DNA of 64,000 nt from Aminobacter sp. HY435. Lineage in GTDB: Bacteria > Pseudomonadota > Alphaproteobacteria > Rhizobiales > Rhizobiaceae. Positions within the stretch are counted from its first letter, which is position 1; each line of letters begins with the position of its first letter. Both the position numbers and the translations under genes were made by a program. The stretch covers positions 124,001-188,000 of the forward strand of contig NZ_JANKZL010000009.1 of NCBI RefSeq assembly GCF_027568395.1. The letters run 5' to 3'. The notes below the pieces were generated by a model, which was not told the origin of the DNA, searched no databases, and saw only the letters and a list, made by a program, of their open reading frames with translations. Positions 1 to 8,284 of this stretch are shown here, piece by piece.

Positions 1-256
1 TGGGCTTCGATCAAGCCGCACAGCAGGAAACATGCGGTGCGTATCCATCTGTGTTCAGGCGGCAAAGGTGCCAGCCCTCGCGAGGCGTGCTGAAATCACA
101 TTCCAGCAGATGCGCCGTGGCGGCAAAAACTGCCTTGCCTCGCGCCGCATTTTGGGCTGGTCCTGCTTGATGCCCCCTTGGATTGCAGGGATACTCAGGC
201 AACAGGTTGTTTCGGCTCCGACGCCACGGCCAGCAGCAATTTCCAAAGGCTTTTCA
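1..256. other. Intergenic/leader region upstream of cysD
   Basis: No convincing gene is visible here. An open frame runs into cysD from position 32, but its translation is rich in Arg, Cys and Trp and looks non-coding, so cysD is taken to begin at 257. Any upstream gene lies outside the window. I saw no recognisable riboswitch fold and no strong promoter. Confidence 0.5.
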
Positions 257-1162
257 ATGCTTGCCAGACTGACCCACTTGGACCGTCTCGAGGCGGAGGC
301 GATCCACATCTTTCGTGAGGTCGCGGCCACCTTCACCAAGCCCGTCATGCTCTATTCCGTGGGAAAGGATTCCTCGGTTCTGCTGCATCTGGCGATGAAG
401 GCGTTCTATCCGGCCAAGCCGCCTTTTCCGTTCCTGCATGTCGACACGACCTGGAAGTTCCGCGAGATGATCGAGTTCCGTGACCAGATGGCGCGCGAGC
501 TCGGCTTCGATCTGCTGGTCCACGTCAATCCGGATGGCGTGCGCGACAACATCAATCCGTTTGACCATGGCTCGAACACACATACCCACGTCATGAAGAC
601 CGTTGGGTTGCGCCAGGCGCTCGACAAATATGGCTTTGACGCAGCCTTCGGCGGCGCACGCCGCGATGAGGAGAAGTCGCGCGCCAAGGAACGCATCTTC
701 TCGTTCCGCAATGCCCAGCACGCCTGGGATCCCAAGAACCAGCGGCCCGAAATGTGGAAGATCTTCAACACCCGCGTGTCGGCCGGTGAATCGATCCGCG
801 TCTTCCCGCTGTCCAATTGGACCGAACTCGATATCTGGCAGTACATCTTGCAGGAAGAAATCCCCATCGTTCCGCTCTATTTCGCCAAGCACCGGCCGGT
901 GGTCGAGCGCGACGGCATGCTGATCCTGCGCGACGACGACCGCATGAAACTCAATCCGGGCGAGGTGGTGGAAAACAAGCTTGTGCGCTTCCGCACGCTT
1001 GGCTGCTACCCGCTGACCGGCGCCATCGAATCCGACGCCGACAGCCTCGAAGGCATCGTCAGCGAGATGCTGACCGCCCGCACCTCGGAGCGGCAAGGGC
1101 GCCTGATCGACCGCGACGAAGCTGGCTCGATGGAAAAGAAGAAGCGCGAAGGGTACTTTTGA
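257..1162 (+). CDS. cysD: Sulfate adenylyltransferase subunit 2 (CysD)
   Basis: Small, catalytic subunit of ATP sulfurylase. With CysN it makes adenosine 5'-phosphosulfate (APS) from ATP and sulfate, the first step of assimilatory sulfate activation in the cytoplasm. The 301-residue protein carries the PP-loop SVGKDSS at about residues 34-40, typical of the PAPS reductase/ATP sulfurylase fold, followed by the usual CysD segments ([33 protein letters not shown]). ATG 257 is chosen because an AAGG ribosome site lies about 8 bases upstream and homologues begin [14 protein letters not shown]. The frame extends further upstream without family similarity. Its stop is 2 bases before the cysN/C start, so the two are surely co-transcribed. 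The length is normal for the family. Confidence 0.96.
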   Translation: MLARLTHLDRLEAEAIHIFREVAATFTKPVMLYSVGKDSSVLLHLAMKAFYPAKPPFPFLHVDTTWKFREMIEFRDQMARELGFDLLVHVNPDGVRDNINPFDHGSNTHTHVMKTVGLRQALDKYGFDAAFGGARRDEEKSRAKERIFSFRNAQHAWDPKNQRPEMWKIFNTRVSAGESIRVFPLSNWTELDIWQYILQEEIPIVPLYFAKHRPVVERDGMLILRDDDRMKLNPGEVVENKLVRFRTLGCYPLTGAIESDADSLEGIVSEMLTARTSERQGRLIDRDEAGSMEKKKREGYF

Positions 1163-1164
1163 GA

Positions 1165-3102
1165 ATGCGCCACGCCATGGCCACCAACATCGAGGCCGCT
1201 GCAAGCGTCCGTGACTACCTCGCCGCGCAGGAGCAGAAGTCTCTCCTGCGCTTCCTGACCTGCGGCTCGGTGGATGACGGCAAGTCGACGCTGATCGGGC
1301 GCCTGCTGTCCGACACAAAGCAGATATTCGAAGACCAGCTGGCGGCGCTCGAGCGCGACTCGCGCAAGCATGGCACGACGGGTGAGGACGTCGATTTCGC
1401 GCTTCTGGTCGATGGGCTGGAGGCCGAGCGCGAGCAGGGCATCACCATCGACGTCGCCTATCGCTTCTTTGCCACGCCGAAGCGCAAGTTCATCGTCGCC
1501 GATACGCCCGGCCACGAACAATATACCCGCAACATGGCGACGGGCGCTTCGACGGCCGACCTTGCCATCGTTCTCGTCGATGCCCGACAGGGCGTGCTGC
1601 GCCAGACGCGCCGCCACTCGATCATCGCCTCGCTGCTGGGCATCCGCAACATCGTCGTCGCCATAAACAAGATCGACCTGGTTGGCTTCGACGAGGCCGT
1701 GTTTGACCGCATCGCCGCGGACTATGCGGCGTTTGCGGCGAGCCTTGGCTTCGAGTCGATCGTGCCGATCCCGATGTCGGCCCGCTATGGTGACAATGTC
1801 ACGCGGCGCACGGAAAAGATGGCCTGGTATTCGGGGCCGACGCTGATCGAACATCTTGAAAATGTGGTGGTCGAGGAAGACGCGGCGGAACGTCCGTTCC
1901 GCTTCCCGGTGCAATATGTGAATCGGCCCAATCTCGATTTCCGCGGCTTCGCCGGAACGATCGCCTCGGGCTCGATCTCGCAAGGCGACGAGATCGTCGT
2001 CGCCAAGTCCGGCAAGGCTTCCAGGGTCCGTCGCATCGTTGCCCATGGCGGCGACCTGCGCACGGCTGTCGCCGGCCAGGCGATAACGCTGGTGCTCGAC
2101 GACGAGGTCGAGGTGTCGCGTGGCAACGTGCTGGTGACGCCCGACGCGCGGCCCGATGTTGCCGACCAGTTCGCCGCCAATGTCGTCTGGTTCGACGAGA
2201 ACGCGCTGCTGCCAGGCCGGTCCTACATCTTGCGCACCGAGACCGACCAGGTCAGCGCCACCGTCACCGATCTCAAATACCGGATCAACGTCAACGACTT
2301 CGCCCATGAGGCGGCGAAGTTGCTGGAGATGAACGAGGTTGGCGTTTGCAACATTTCGGCGCAATCGCCCATCGCCTTTGACAGCTTCTCCGACAATCGC
2401 ACCACTGGCGCGTTCATCCTGATAGACCGGATCAGCAATGCAACGGTCGGTGCCGGCATGATTTTGCATCCGTTGCGCCGGGCCGAGAACATCCATTGGC
2501 AATCGCTGGACGTGACGAGAAAGGCGCGTGCCGAGCTCAAGAACCAGCGTCCGGCCGTGCTGTGGTTCACCGGTCTGTCCGGTTCGGGCAAGTCGACAGT
2601 TGCCAACCTGCTTGAAAAGAAGCTGCACGCGGCCGGACGCCACACCTATATCCTCGACGGCGACAATGTGCGTCATGGCCTCAATCGCGATCTTGGCTTC
2701 ACCGATGAGGATCGCGTCGAAAACATCCGTCGCGTCGCCGAAGTTGCCAAACTCATGGCCGATGCGGGCCTTATCGTCGTTGTTTCCTTCATTTCGCCCT
2801 TCCGAGCCGAGCGGCGCATGGCACGCGAGCTCATGGGCCAAGGCGAGTTCGTCGAAATCTTCGTCGATACGCCTTTCGAGGAGTGCGCAAGGCGCGATCC
2901 GAAGGGGCTCTATGCTCGCGCACTCGCTGGTTCGATCAAGAATTTCACGGGTGTCGATTCACCCTATGAAACGCCGGAGAATCCTGAGATTCATTTGAAC
3001 ACTCTCGGCAAGAAGCCCGAAGAGATGGTCGAAATTGTCGAGAATTGGCTGAATGAGCGGGACCTTGCAGAGCATCAATACGACGACGGCGGCGGTATCT
3101 GA
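1165..3102 (+). CDS. cysNC: Bifunctional sulfate adenylyltransferase subunit 1 / adenylylsulfate kinase (CysN/C)
   Basis: The N-terminal part is the GTPase subunit of ATP sulfurylase. The C-terminal part is APS kinase, which phosphorylates APS to PAPS. The GTPase domain shows GSVDDGKST (residues 34-42), [17 protein letters not shown] and NKIDLV, followed by EF-Tu-like beta-barrel segments to about residue 440. The CysC domain has the P-loop GLSGSGKST at 470-478 and [15 protein letters not shown]. Fusion of the two is common in rhizobia (NodQ/CysNC type) and supplies PAPS for cysteine synthesis or for sulfation of surface polysaccharides. ATG 1165 has GAAGGG about 11 bases upstream. ATG 1177 is an alternative start four codons later (641 residues). 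The 3' end overlaps cysQ by 50 bases. Confidence 0.95.
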   Translation: MRHAMATNIEAAASVRDYLAAQEQKSLLRFLTCGSVDDGKSTLIGRLLSDTKQIFEDQLAALERDSRKHGTTGEDVDFALLVDGLEAEREQGITIDVAYRFFATPKRKFIVADTPGHEQYTRNMATGASTADLAIVLVDARQGVLRQTRRHSIIASLLGIRNIVVAINKIDLVGFDEAVFDRIAADYAAFAASLGFESIVPIPMSARYGDNVTRRTEKMAWYSGPTLIEHLENVVVEEDAAERPFRFPVQYVNRPNLDFRGFAGTIASGSISQGDEIVVAKSGKASRVRRIVAHGGDLRTAVAGQAITLVLDDEVEVSRGNVLVTPDARPDVADQFAANVVWFDENALLPGRSYILRTETDQVSATVTDLKYRINVNDFAHEAAKLLEMNEVGVCNISAQSPIAFDSFSDNRTTGAFILIDRISNATVGAGMILHPLRRAENIHWQSLDVTRKARAELKNQRPAVLWFTGLSGSGKSTVANLLEKKLHAAGRHTYILDGDNVRHGLNRDLGFTDEDRVENIRRVAEVAKLMADAGLIVVVSFISPFRAERRMARELMGQGEFVEIFVDTPFEECARRDPKGLYARALAGSIKNFTGVDSPYETPENPEIHLNTLGKKPEEMVEIVENWLNERDLAEHQYDDGGGI

Positions 3103-3907
3103 CGAAGCGATCCTTGCAGTTTTCGAAGGCCTGGCCCTGGAGGCCGGGCAGGGGGTGATGGAGGTCTACAACTCCGACATCGCCGTTACGGCGAAGGCGG
3201 ATGCGTCGCCGGTCACGCTGGCCGACAAGGCCAGCGAAAAGGTCATTCTCGAAGGTTTGCGCAAGGCTTTTCCAGACGTGCCTTGCGTGTCCGAAGAAGA
3301 GATAGCGGAAGGCTTCGTGCCGCCGGCGCTGGGCGGGCTGTTTTTTCTGGTCGATCCGCTCGACGGCACCAAGGAATTCATCAAGCGCCGAACCGATTTC
3401 ACGGTCAACATCGCCCTTATCCGCAACGGCGCGCCTGAAATCGGCGTGGTCTACGCTCCCTGCACGGGCCGCTTCTTTTCCGGCCGTCCCGGCCGTGCCG
3501 AGGCCTTCGAGGCCCGCGACGGGAAAGTCGTCTCCGATCGCCATCGCATACATGTCCGCGATGGCCGCCAGCCGCTGACAATCGTCGCCAGCCGCTCGCA
3601 CCTGACGCCGGAGACCGAAGAATTCATCAAGAAGGTTTCGGCGGCCGAGATCGTCTCGGTCGGCTCGTCGCTCAAGTTCTGCTTGCTGGCTGCCGGCGAG
3701 GCCGACATCTATCCGCGCTTTGGCCGGACGATGGAATGGGACACGGCGGCGGGGGATGCCGTGCTGCGCGCTGCCGGCGGCACCACGCACACGCTGGACG
3801 GCGCGTCGCTGGTCTATGGCAAGCGCAACCAGGCCAACGATGCGGATTTCGCCAATCCGCATTTCGTCTCGAGCGGCCGGATCAGCGATCCGGCCTTCGT
3901 GTTCTGA
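3053..3907 (+). CDS. cysQ: 3'(2'),5'-bisphosphate nucleotidase (CysQ)
   Basis: Inositol-monophosphatase-fold, Mg-dependent phosphatase that removes the 3'-phosphate of PAP (or PAPS). It recycles the by-product of PAPS use and prevents its toxic build-up. The 284-residue protein has the metal-binding signature DPLDGTKEF at 101-109, the acidic pair in SEEE at 80-83, and the second family motif WDTAAGDAV at about 229-237. The gene begins inside the 3' end of cysN/C, a 50-base overlap in another frame, consistent with translational coupling. It is separated by 14 bases from the convergent aminotransferase gene. A later start is possible, but no better one is obvious. Confidence 0.93.
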   Translation: MSGTLQSINTTTAAVSDEAILAVFEGLALEAGQGVMEVYNSDIAVTAKADASPVTLADKASEKVILEGLRKAFPDVPCVSEEEIAEGFVPPALGGLFFLVDPLDGTKEFIKRRTDFTVNIALIRNGAPEIGVVYAPCTGRFFSGRPGRAEAFEARDGKVVSDRHRIHVRDGRQPLTIVASRSHLTPETEEFIKKVSAAEIVSVGSSLKFCLLAAGEADIYPRFGRTMEWDTAAGDAVLRAAGGTTHTLDGASLVYGKRNQANDADFANPHFVSSGRISDPAFVF

Positions 3908-3921
3908 CCTGAAAGGGCTGC

Positions 3922-5064
3922 TTACTCGGCCGCGATCTTGGCCGAGTTGGAGCCGACATAGTTGCGGATCGTCGAGATGATCCGATTCTGGTCGGCTTCG
4001 CTGAGGTAAGGATGCATCGGCAGGCACAGGATGGTGCCCGGCACGGCATCCGAAACCGGCAGGCCACCCGGCGTGCGCGGATAGTGGCTGTAGGCCACCT
4101 GCACATGCAGCGGCTTCACATAGTAGATGACAGACGGAATGCCCTGCTCCTGCAGGTGCTTCTTCAGGCCGTCGCGGTCCGCGGTCTCGATGGCGTACTG
4201 CGCCCATGCCGAGCGACCGCCGGAGGGCGCGCGAGCGGCTTTCACGACATCGCCGAGGCCGTCGGCATAACGTTTGGCGATGGCCGCGCGGGCTTGCATC
4301 TCGTCTTCCAGGATCGCCAGCTTTTCGATCAGGATCGCCGCCTGCAGCGTGTCGAGGCGCGAGTTCAGGCCGACATGGATGTTGTCGTACTGGGTCTCGC
4401 CCTTGCCGTGGAAGGCGAAGGAGCGAAGCTTGGCTGCGAAGGCGTCGTCGTTGGTGAACATCGCACCGCCGTCGCCGTAGCAGCCGAGCGGCTTGGCCGG
4501 ATAGAAGCTGGTGGCCGCGACATGGCCGTAGGCACCGCACATCTTGCCGTCCTGCGAGCCGCCGATCGACTGGGCGGCGTCTTCGATGACCAGCAGGTTC
4601 TCGCGCTTGGCGATGGTGCCGAGCGCAGCGTAGTCGGCAGCGGTGCCGAACAGGTCGACCGGGATAACCGCCTTGGGCTTCAGGCGGCCTTCGGCCTTGA
4701 TCATGGCGATCGCGGCTTCGAGGCTTTCAATGCTGATGTTGTAGGTGTCGGGTTCGACGTCGACGAACACCGGCTCGGCCTTGGCGAGTGCCACCACTTC
4801 AGCGGTCGCGGCGAAGGTGAAGCTCGGCACGAACACGGCATCGCCGGGGCCGATGCCGGAGGCGAGCAAGGGCAGCAGCAAGGCGTCGGTGCCGTTGGCG
4901 CAGGCGATGACGTGCTTGACGCCGACATACCTTGCCAGCTGGTTTTCGAATTCGGTCACTTCCGGGCCGAGAATGTAGCGGCCCTCGTCGACGACCTTGT
5001 CGATGGCCGCCTTCAGACGGTCGCGGATTCTTTCGCGCTGAGCGCCGAGATCGATGAACTGCAT
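3922..5064 (-). CDS. DegT/DnrJ/EryC1/StrS-family aminotransferase
   Basis: PLP-dependent sugar aminotransferase of the type that converts 3- or 4-keto nucleotide sugars into amino sugars for surface polysaccharide. It opens with the classic MQFIDLGAQRERI start and carries the internal-aldimine lysine in SFYPAKPLG (K191 from this start), EDAAQSIGG, and a GDGG loop. The closest functional type is probably WbpE/DegT-like, but the substrate cannot be read from sequence. An in-frame ATG six codons upstream (5082) is possible. The internal one is preferred because homologues start there. It is monocistronic and converges on cysQ. Nearby sugar genes give no clear pathway, so the cellular role is open. 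Confidence 0.9.
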   Translation of the reverse strand: MQFIDLGAQRERIRDRLKAAIDKVVDEGRYILGPEVTEFENQLARYVGVKHVIACANGTDALLLPLLASGIGPGDAVFVPSFTFAATAEVVALAKAEPVFVDVEPDTYNISIESLEAAIAMIKAEGRLKPKAVIPVDLFGTAADYAALGTIAKRENLLVIEDAAQSIGGSQDGKMCGAYGHVAATSFYPAKPLGCYGDGGAMFTNDDAFAAKLRSFAFHGKGETQYDNIHVGLNSRLDTLQAAILIEKLAILEDEMQARAAIAKRYADGLGDVVKAARAPSGGRSAWAQYAIETADRDGLKKHLQEQGIPSVIYYVKPLHVQVAYSHYPRTPGGLPVSDAVPGTILCLPMHPYLSEADQNRIISTIRNYVGSNSAKIAAE

Positions 5065-5299
5065 TGTGGCCCCAAAACCCATTCGTTTTCTTCGCGCCGC
5101 TGATAGCAGAGTTGCGAAACGCGAAAAAGAAGTGGGCGCTGCGGCATCTCACGCGCGCAATAGGTTCCTGTTACTTTCGGTTGTGACGTTTTTGCGCAGA
5201 AAATGGCGGAAAACATGGAGTTTTCCGCAGCTCACTGCTGAGGCGGCTTGGCGATGCGAAACATAAAGTGATCGTCTGCTGCGCCCGAAAGCGACGCAA
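5065..5299. other. Intergenic region between kinase 3' end and aminotransferase 5' end
   Basis: This 235-base stretch holds the minus-strand promoter region of the DegT aminotransferase and the 3' end of the upstream sugar operon. It contains one clear perfect inverted repeat (5206-5228, listed separately). I see no credible gene. Confidence 0.5.
5206..5228. promoter_or_regulatory. Perfect inverted repeat, terminator or operator
   Basis: GCGGAAAAC (5206-5214), five spacer bases, then GTTTTCCGC (5220-5228): 9-base arms with no mismatch. It lies 72 bases past the kinase stop and about 140 bases before the aminotransferase start on the minus strand. It lacks a clean T-run after the stem on either strand, so an operator for the aminotransferase is as likely as a terminator. 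Confidence 0.45.
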
Positions 5300-6223
5300 T
5301 CAGGCCAATTCGTGTCGCCATGGCGGATTTGCGCCGGCGCGCGATACGGTGACCGCAGCAGCCTGCGCAGCGAGGGTGAGCGCCCGGTGAATTGCCGCTT
5401 CGGACAAATCCGCGACCGCCTGCTTGGTCAGCGCGCCTTGCTCGTGCAACGAGGCGAGCACGCCCGCATTGAACGTATCGCCGGCCCCGACCGTGTCGAC
5501 GACGTTCACCTTGTCGGGCGACACCGAAACGGCGTGGCGGGCGCTGTAGGCGATGGCGCCCTTGCTGCCCTTGGTGATGATGACGAGCTTCGTCCCCTTG
5601 TCGAGCCATGTTGCGGCGATCTCGTCATGCGTTCCGGTTTCGCCGAACCATTCGAGATCCTCGTCCGAGAGCTTGACGATGTCGGCCATCGCCAGCATGC
5701 GCCGCATGCGGGCCAGGTGGCTCGGCTTGTCGGAAATGAAGCCGGGCCGGATATTGGGATCGAGCATCGTCACGCGGTTGCGATGCTCGCGTTGCATGAG
5801 CGCTTCGTAAGCCGAGCCGCACGGTTCGGGGATCAGGCTGATTGCACCGAACAGCATGGCGTCGATGTCGTCGCCAAGTGCCGGCAGGTGGGCGTCGGTG
5901 AGCATCCGTCCGGCAGTGTTTTCGTCATAGAAAGTGTAAGTGGCGTGGCCGTTGTCGAGCCGGACGAAGGCCAACGTCGTCGGGCGGCCCGAGAGATTGG
6001 CGTAGCGCGAGCCGACCTTGCTGGCGGCCAGCACGTCGCGGATTTGCTGGCCGAAGAGATCCGACGAAAGACCGGAGAAGAACTCGACCGGCGCGCCCAG
6101 CCGTCCGAGCGCGATCGCCGAATTGAACACCGCGCCGCCGGCATAGGGCGCGAAGGCGGGTTCGCCGGCCTCGCTTTGACGGGGCAGCATGTCGATCAGC
6201 GCTTCGCCGCAGCACAGGATCAT
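5300..6223 (-). CDS. PfkB-family sugar kinase (fructokinase-like)
   Basis: ATP-dependent carbohydrate kinase of the ribokinase/PfkB family, 307 residues. The N-terminal sugar-binding signature is YAGGAVFNSAIALGRLGA (residues 27-44). The ATP/anion-hole signature DTVGAGDTFNAG lies at 243-254 with catalytic base D249. The family's LDPNIRP is at about 154-160. Fructose is the likely substrate by resemblance to rhizobial FrcK/fructokinases and because of the FrcA-like remnant nearby, but this is inference. The start ATG overlaps the stop of the FucU gene as ATGA, a sign of translational coupling in a rok-fucU-kinase operon. Confidence 0.88.
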   Translation of the reverse strand: MILCCGEALIDMLPRQSEAGEPAFAPYAGGAVFNSAIALGRLGAPVEFFSGLSSDLFGQQIRDVLAASKVGSRYANLSGRPTTLAFVRLDNGHATYTFYDENTAGRMLTDAHLPALGDDIDAMLFGAISLIPEPCGSAYEALMQREHRNRVTMLDPNIRPGFISDKPSHLARMRRMLAMADIVKLSDEDLEWFGETGTHDEIAATWLDKGTKLVIITKGSKGAIAYSARHAVSVSPDKVNVVDTVGAGDTFNAGVLASLHEQGALTKQAVADLSEAAIHRALTLAAQAAAVTVSRAGANPPWRHELA

Positions 6224-6666
6224 GATTTGCCGGCTCCCTCGGGATAGATGACGCCCTTGCGGACAATGACGTTGGCGTAAAGCCTCGGTTCGCTCGTTGC
6301 AATGAGCGTGTGCGCCGCCTTGACGCGCTTGTAGAAGGCGTCGCCTGCAAGGGCGACGACGGCGTGTCCGGGAGCGCGACGGGCGCAGACCGCTTCGATT
6401 TCCAGATGCACGGGGTCGACGAGCGAGGGGTCGCCCTTGACCGAAGCGCGGAAGATCGCCTGCGGCACGAAGTCGTCGACGGGCAGGACCTGCAGCACCG
6501 CATCCAGCACCGGGATCAGCCCGAGCCCGTCGGCGCGAATGACGCGCCGGCCATGCTCGAGGGCAGGATAGTTGCCGTCGACGATGGCGATCTCGTCGCC
6601 ATGACCCATGGCGCGGAGCGTGAACAGCAATTCGGGACCAAGCAGCGGCGGAATTCCGACAAGCAC
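6220..6666 (-). CDS. RbsD/FucU-family sugar mutarotase
   Basis: Small decameric-type sugar mutarotase of the RbsD/FucU family, about 148 residues. It interconverts alpha and beta anomers of free sugars (fucose, ribose or similar) for downstream kinases. The diagnostic segment is PLLGPELLFTLRAMGHGDEI with the family histidine at about residue 22, then the conserved Asp in IVDGNYPA. There is no ATG at the right place. GTG 6666 has AAGGGG 9 bases upstream and is preferred. TTG 6672 would overlap the ROK stop but sits too near the ribosome site. The gene is sandwiched and coupled between regulator and kinase, which implies that one free sugar is handled by all three. Confidence 0.82.
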   Translation of the reverse strand: MLVGIPPLLGPELLFTLRAMGHGDEIAIVDGNYPALEHGRRVIRADGLGLIPVLDAVLQVLPVDDFVPQAIFRASVKGDPSLVDPVHLEIEAVCARRAPGHAVVALAGDAFYKRVKAAHTLIATSEPRLYANVIVRKGVIYPEGAGKS

Positions 6667-6668
6667 GC

Positions 6669-7859
6669 TCAATTTCCCCTTGAAGGCACGGATGCGTTGA
6701 CGAGGAAGCGCTCCGACAGCGGCAGGCTTGCCCCGCCGAGGGCGCGCGCGTGGATGCCGACGGTACCTTCGCGAACCGAAGGTATGCGCAGGCCCTCGAC
6801 GTCGATCTGGCGGATCGATGCCTGTACCGCCGCGACAAGGCGGGCGCGGATCGCCGACGGCATCCAGCCGTCGATGACCGCGCTTTCGAAGTCGATCACC
6901 GATGCGGAGGCGACGATCGCGTAGGCAAGGGCGTCTCCGGCGGTGGCGAGCCATTGGTCGAGCGCGGACCCGAGTTCGCCCCATTCCTCCGGCGAGGACC
7001 ACAGATGCGAGGCGTCGACGCCCTGGTCGTTGAGCGCCGCTTCGAGAATGGCGATCGAAGCGATGTCGATCAACTGGGTCGGCCTGCCGGCTGGGCCGGG
7101 CACCGGCATCGAGCCGAGCGCCCCGGCGTTGCCAGTAGGTCCGCTATAGAGCCTGCCGTTGAGCACCACGCCGCCGCCGGCAAAGGCGCCGATGTAGAAG
7201 TAGACGAAGTCGCGCAAGGCGCCGATATCGCCGAACACAAGCTCGGCGCCGCAGGCCGACGTGGCGTCGTTCTGCAAGTACACCGGGAAGGGAAACAGCG
7301 CCTGCAGGTCGGTCCGCATGTCGCGGTTGCGCCATTCCTCCATGATTTCGCGCGGTGCGCCCGCCGTATCCACCCAGTTCCACAACTCGAACGGCATGGC
7401 GACGCCAAGTCCGGCAATCCGCTTGTCCTGTTCGCGCGTCAGGCTGGCGCGCATCTGGGCGATGCCCGACCTGACGAAGTCGACGGTGTCGCGCGGGGCA
7501 GGGTAACGATAGGAATTCTGCAGCATCGTCCTGGTGTTGCCGAGGAAGTCGATGAGCACGAGTTCGGCGCTGCGGCGTCCGATCTTGAGGCCGATGAAGA
7601 ATGCGCCTTCGGGATTGAGCGCCATCGGTACGGAGGGCTGGCCGATCTTGCCGCGCACCGGTTCCTGGCGCAGCAGAAGCCCGTCATCCTCCAGTTCGCG
7701 CATGATCACGGAGACAGTCTGGGCCGATAGCCCCGTCATGCGGGCAATGTCGGATTTGGCCAGGGCACCGCTCTGCCGAACCAGCGACAACACAAGCCGC
7801 TCGTTGTGATCGCGCATGCCGCTCTGGTTGGTCCCGCGCAGATGTTGGCTGTCAGCCAC
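6669..7859 (-). CDS. ROK-family transcriptional regulator
   Basis: A 396-residue repressor with an N-terminal winged helix-turn-helix (about residues 15-75: HNERLVLSLVRQSGALAKSD then MTGLSAQTVSVIMRELEDDG) and a C-terminal ROK (sugar kinase/NagC-like) effector domain. The zinc CxCGxxGC motif of classical ROK kinases is absent. In its place is a GALGSMPVPGPAG segment, so it is a regulator and probably not a kinase. GTG 7859 is chosen because AAGGA lies 9 bases upstream and the protein then starts MADSQHLRGTNQSGMRDHNERL, the usual form. It probably binds the AT-rich palindrome at 7959-7992. The native target may have been the sugar transporter genes that are now reduced to a remnant at 8014-8187. 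Confidence 0.9.
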   Translation of the reverse strand: MADSQHLRGTNQSGMRDHNERLVLSLVRQSGALAKSDIARMTGLSAQTVSVIMRELEDDGLLLRQEPVRGKIGQPSVPMALNPEGAFFIGLKIGRRSAELVLIDFLGNTRTMLQNSYRYPAPRDTVDFVRSGIAQMRASLTREQDKRIAGLGVAMPFELWNWVDTAGAPREIMEEWRNRDMRTDLQALFPFPVYLQNDATSACGAELVFGDIGALRDFVYFYIGAFAGGGVVLNGRLYSGPTGNAGALGSMPVPGPAGRPTQLIDIASIAILEAALNDQGVDASHLWSSPEEWGELGSALDQWLATAGDALAYAIVASASVIDFESAVIDGWMPSAIRARLVAAVQASIRQIDVEGLRIPSVREGTVGIHARALGGASLPLSERFLVNASVPSRGN

Positions 7860-7958
7860 ATCAGGCGATCCTTGCCTTGCATTCCCGGCCTCCACCGGCT
7901 TCCTCCCGTCATTCCACGTCTTGTTCTTTTGGCCAGAATGCGGGCCGCCTGCAATCCT

Positions 7959-7992
7959 GTCAATAATAAATAAGAGTGATTTATTTATTGAC
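7959..7992. promoter_or_regulatory. AT-rich palindrome, probable ROK operator
   Basis: A 34-base near-palindrome in otherwise GC-rich DNA. It begins GTCAATAATAAATAA and ends TTATTTATTGAC, with only a few mismatches between arms. It lies 100 bases upstream of the ROK regulator and immediately before the sugar-ABC remnant, the normal place for a divergent operator controlled by a ROK repressor (this family favours AT-rich inverted repeats of the TTTATTTA type). Assignment to the adjacent ROK gene is inference. Confidence 0.65.
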
Positions 7993-8013
7993 TCGCATTC
8001 GCGATTGGTGCCT

Positions 8014-8187
8014 ATTTTGCTGAGCTCGCACAACATGCCGCATGTCTTAGAGGTCGCCGACCGCATCCATATCCACCGCCTCGGACGGCGTCTCGCGGTG
8101 ACCGATCCGAAGCAATACATCATGTCGGCCGCGGTTGCCTTCATGATCGGGGCCAAGGCGCCGCCGGAAGCTGCACTTGCAGCCTGA
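8014..8187 (+). pseudogene. Remnant of a sugar ABC-transporter ATPase gene (FrcA-like C-terminus)
   Basis: About 57 codons ending in TGA 8185-8187 encode ILLSSHNMPHVLEVADR, then IHIHRLGRRLAVTDPKQY and a tail with MSAAVAFMIGAKAPPE. This matches the extreme C-terminus of carbohydrate ABC ATPases such as FrcA/RbsA, including the H-loop (usually ISHNMPHVFEVADRIH). The Walker A, signature and Walker B regions are all missing, and no ribosome site serves the internal ATG 8035. The fragment abuts the ROK-type operator. The simplest reading is a deletion that removed the binding-protein, permease and most of the ATPase genes of a sugar transporter. The residual reading frame is intact, so the event may be recent. 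It is very unlikely to yield a working product. Confidence 0.8.
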
Positions 8188-8198
8188 CCACAACTTCC

Positions 8199-8232
8199 AA
8201 TCTCCGCGACGCCAGCCATTGACGCGGAGATT
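8199..8232. terminator. Stem-loop after the ABC remnant
   Basis: AATCTCCGCG (8199-8208) pairs perfectly with CGCGGAGATT (8223-8232) across a 14-base loop and is followed by TAAATCG. It starts 12 bases after the remnant's stop and may be the terminator of the lost transporter operon. The T-run is short, so efficiency is doubtful. Confidence 0.5.
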
Positions 8233-8284
8233 TAAATCGATTGGAATTGGATCTAGATCGGCTAACATGACCTTGGGAGGATAG

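Noticed and set aside
1-256. SAM riboswitch before the sulfur assimilation genes
   Set aside because: I could not draw a conserved SAM-I or SAM-II fold in the available sequence.
1006-2841. Long open frame on the minus strand opposite cysN/C (611 codons)
   Set aside because: It is antisense to a clear GTPase/kinase gene. The translation is rich in Arg, His, Asp and Gly with no domain, as expected of a shadow in GC-rich DNA.
4012-5103. Plus-strand open frame opposite the DegT aminotransferase
   Set aside because: The minus-strand product has the PLP lysine and the family start. This frame has none.
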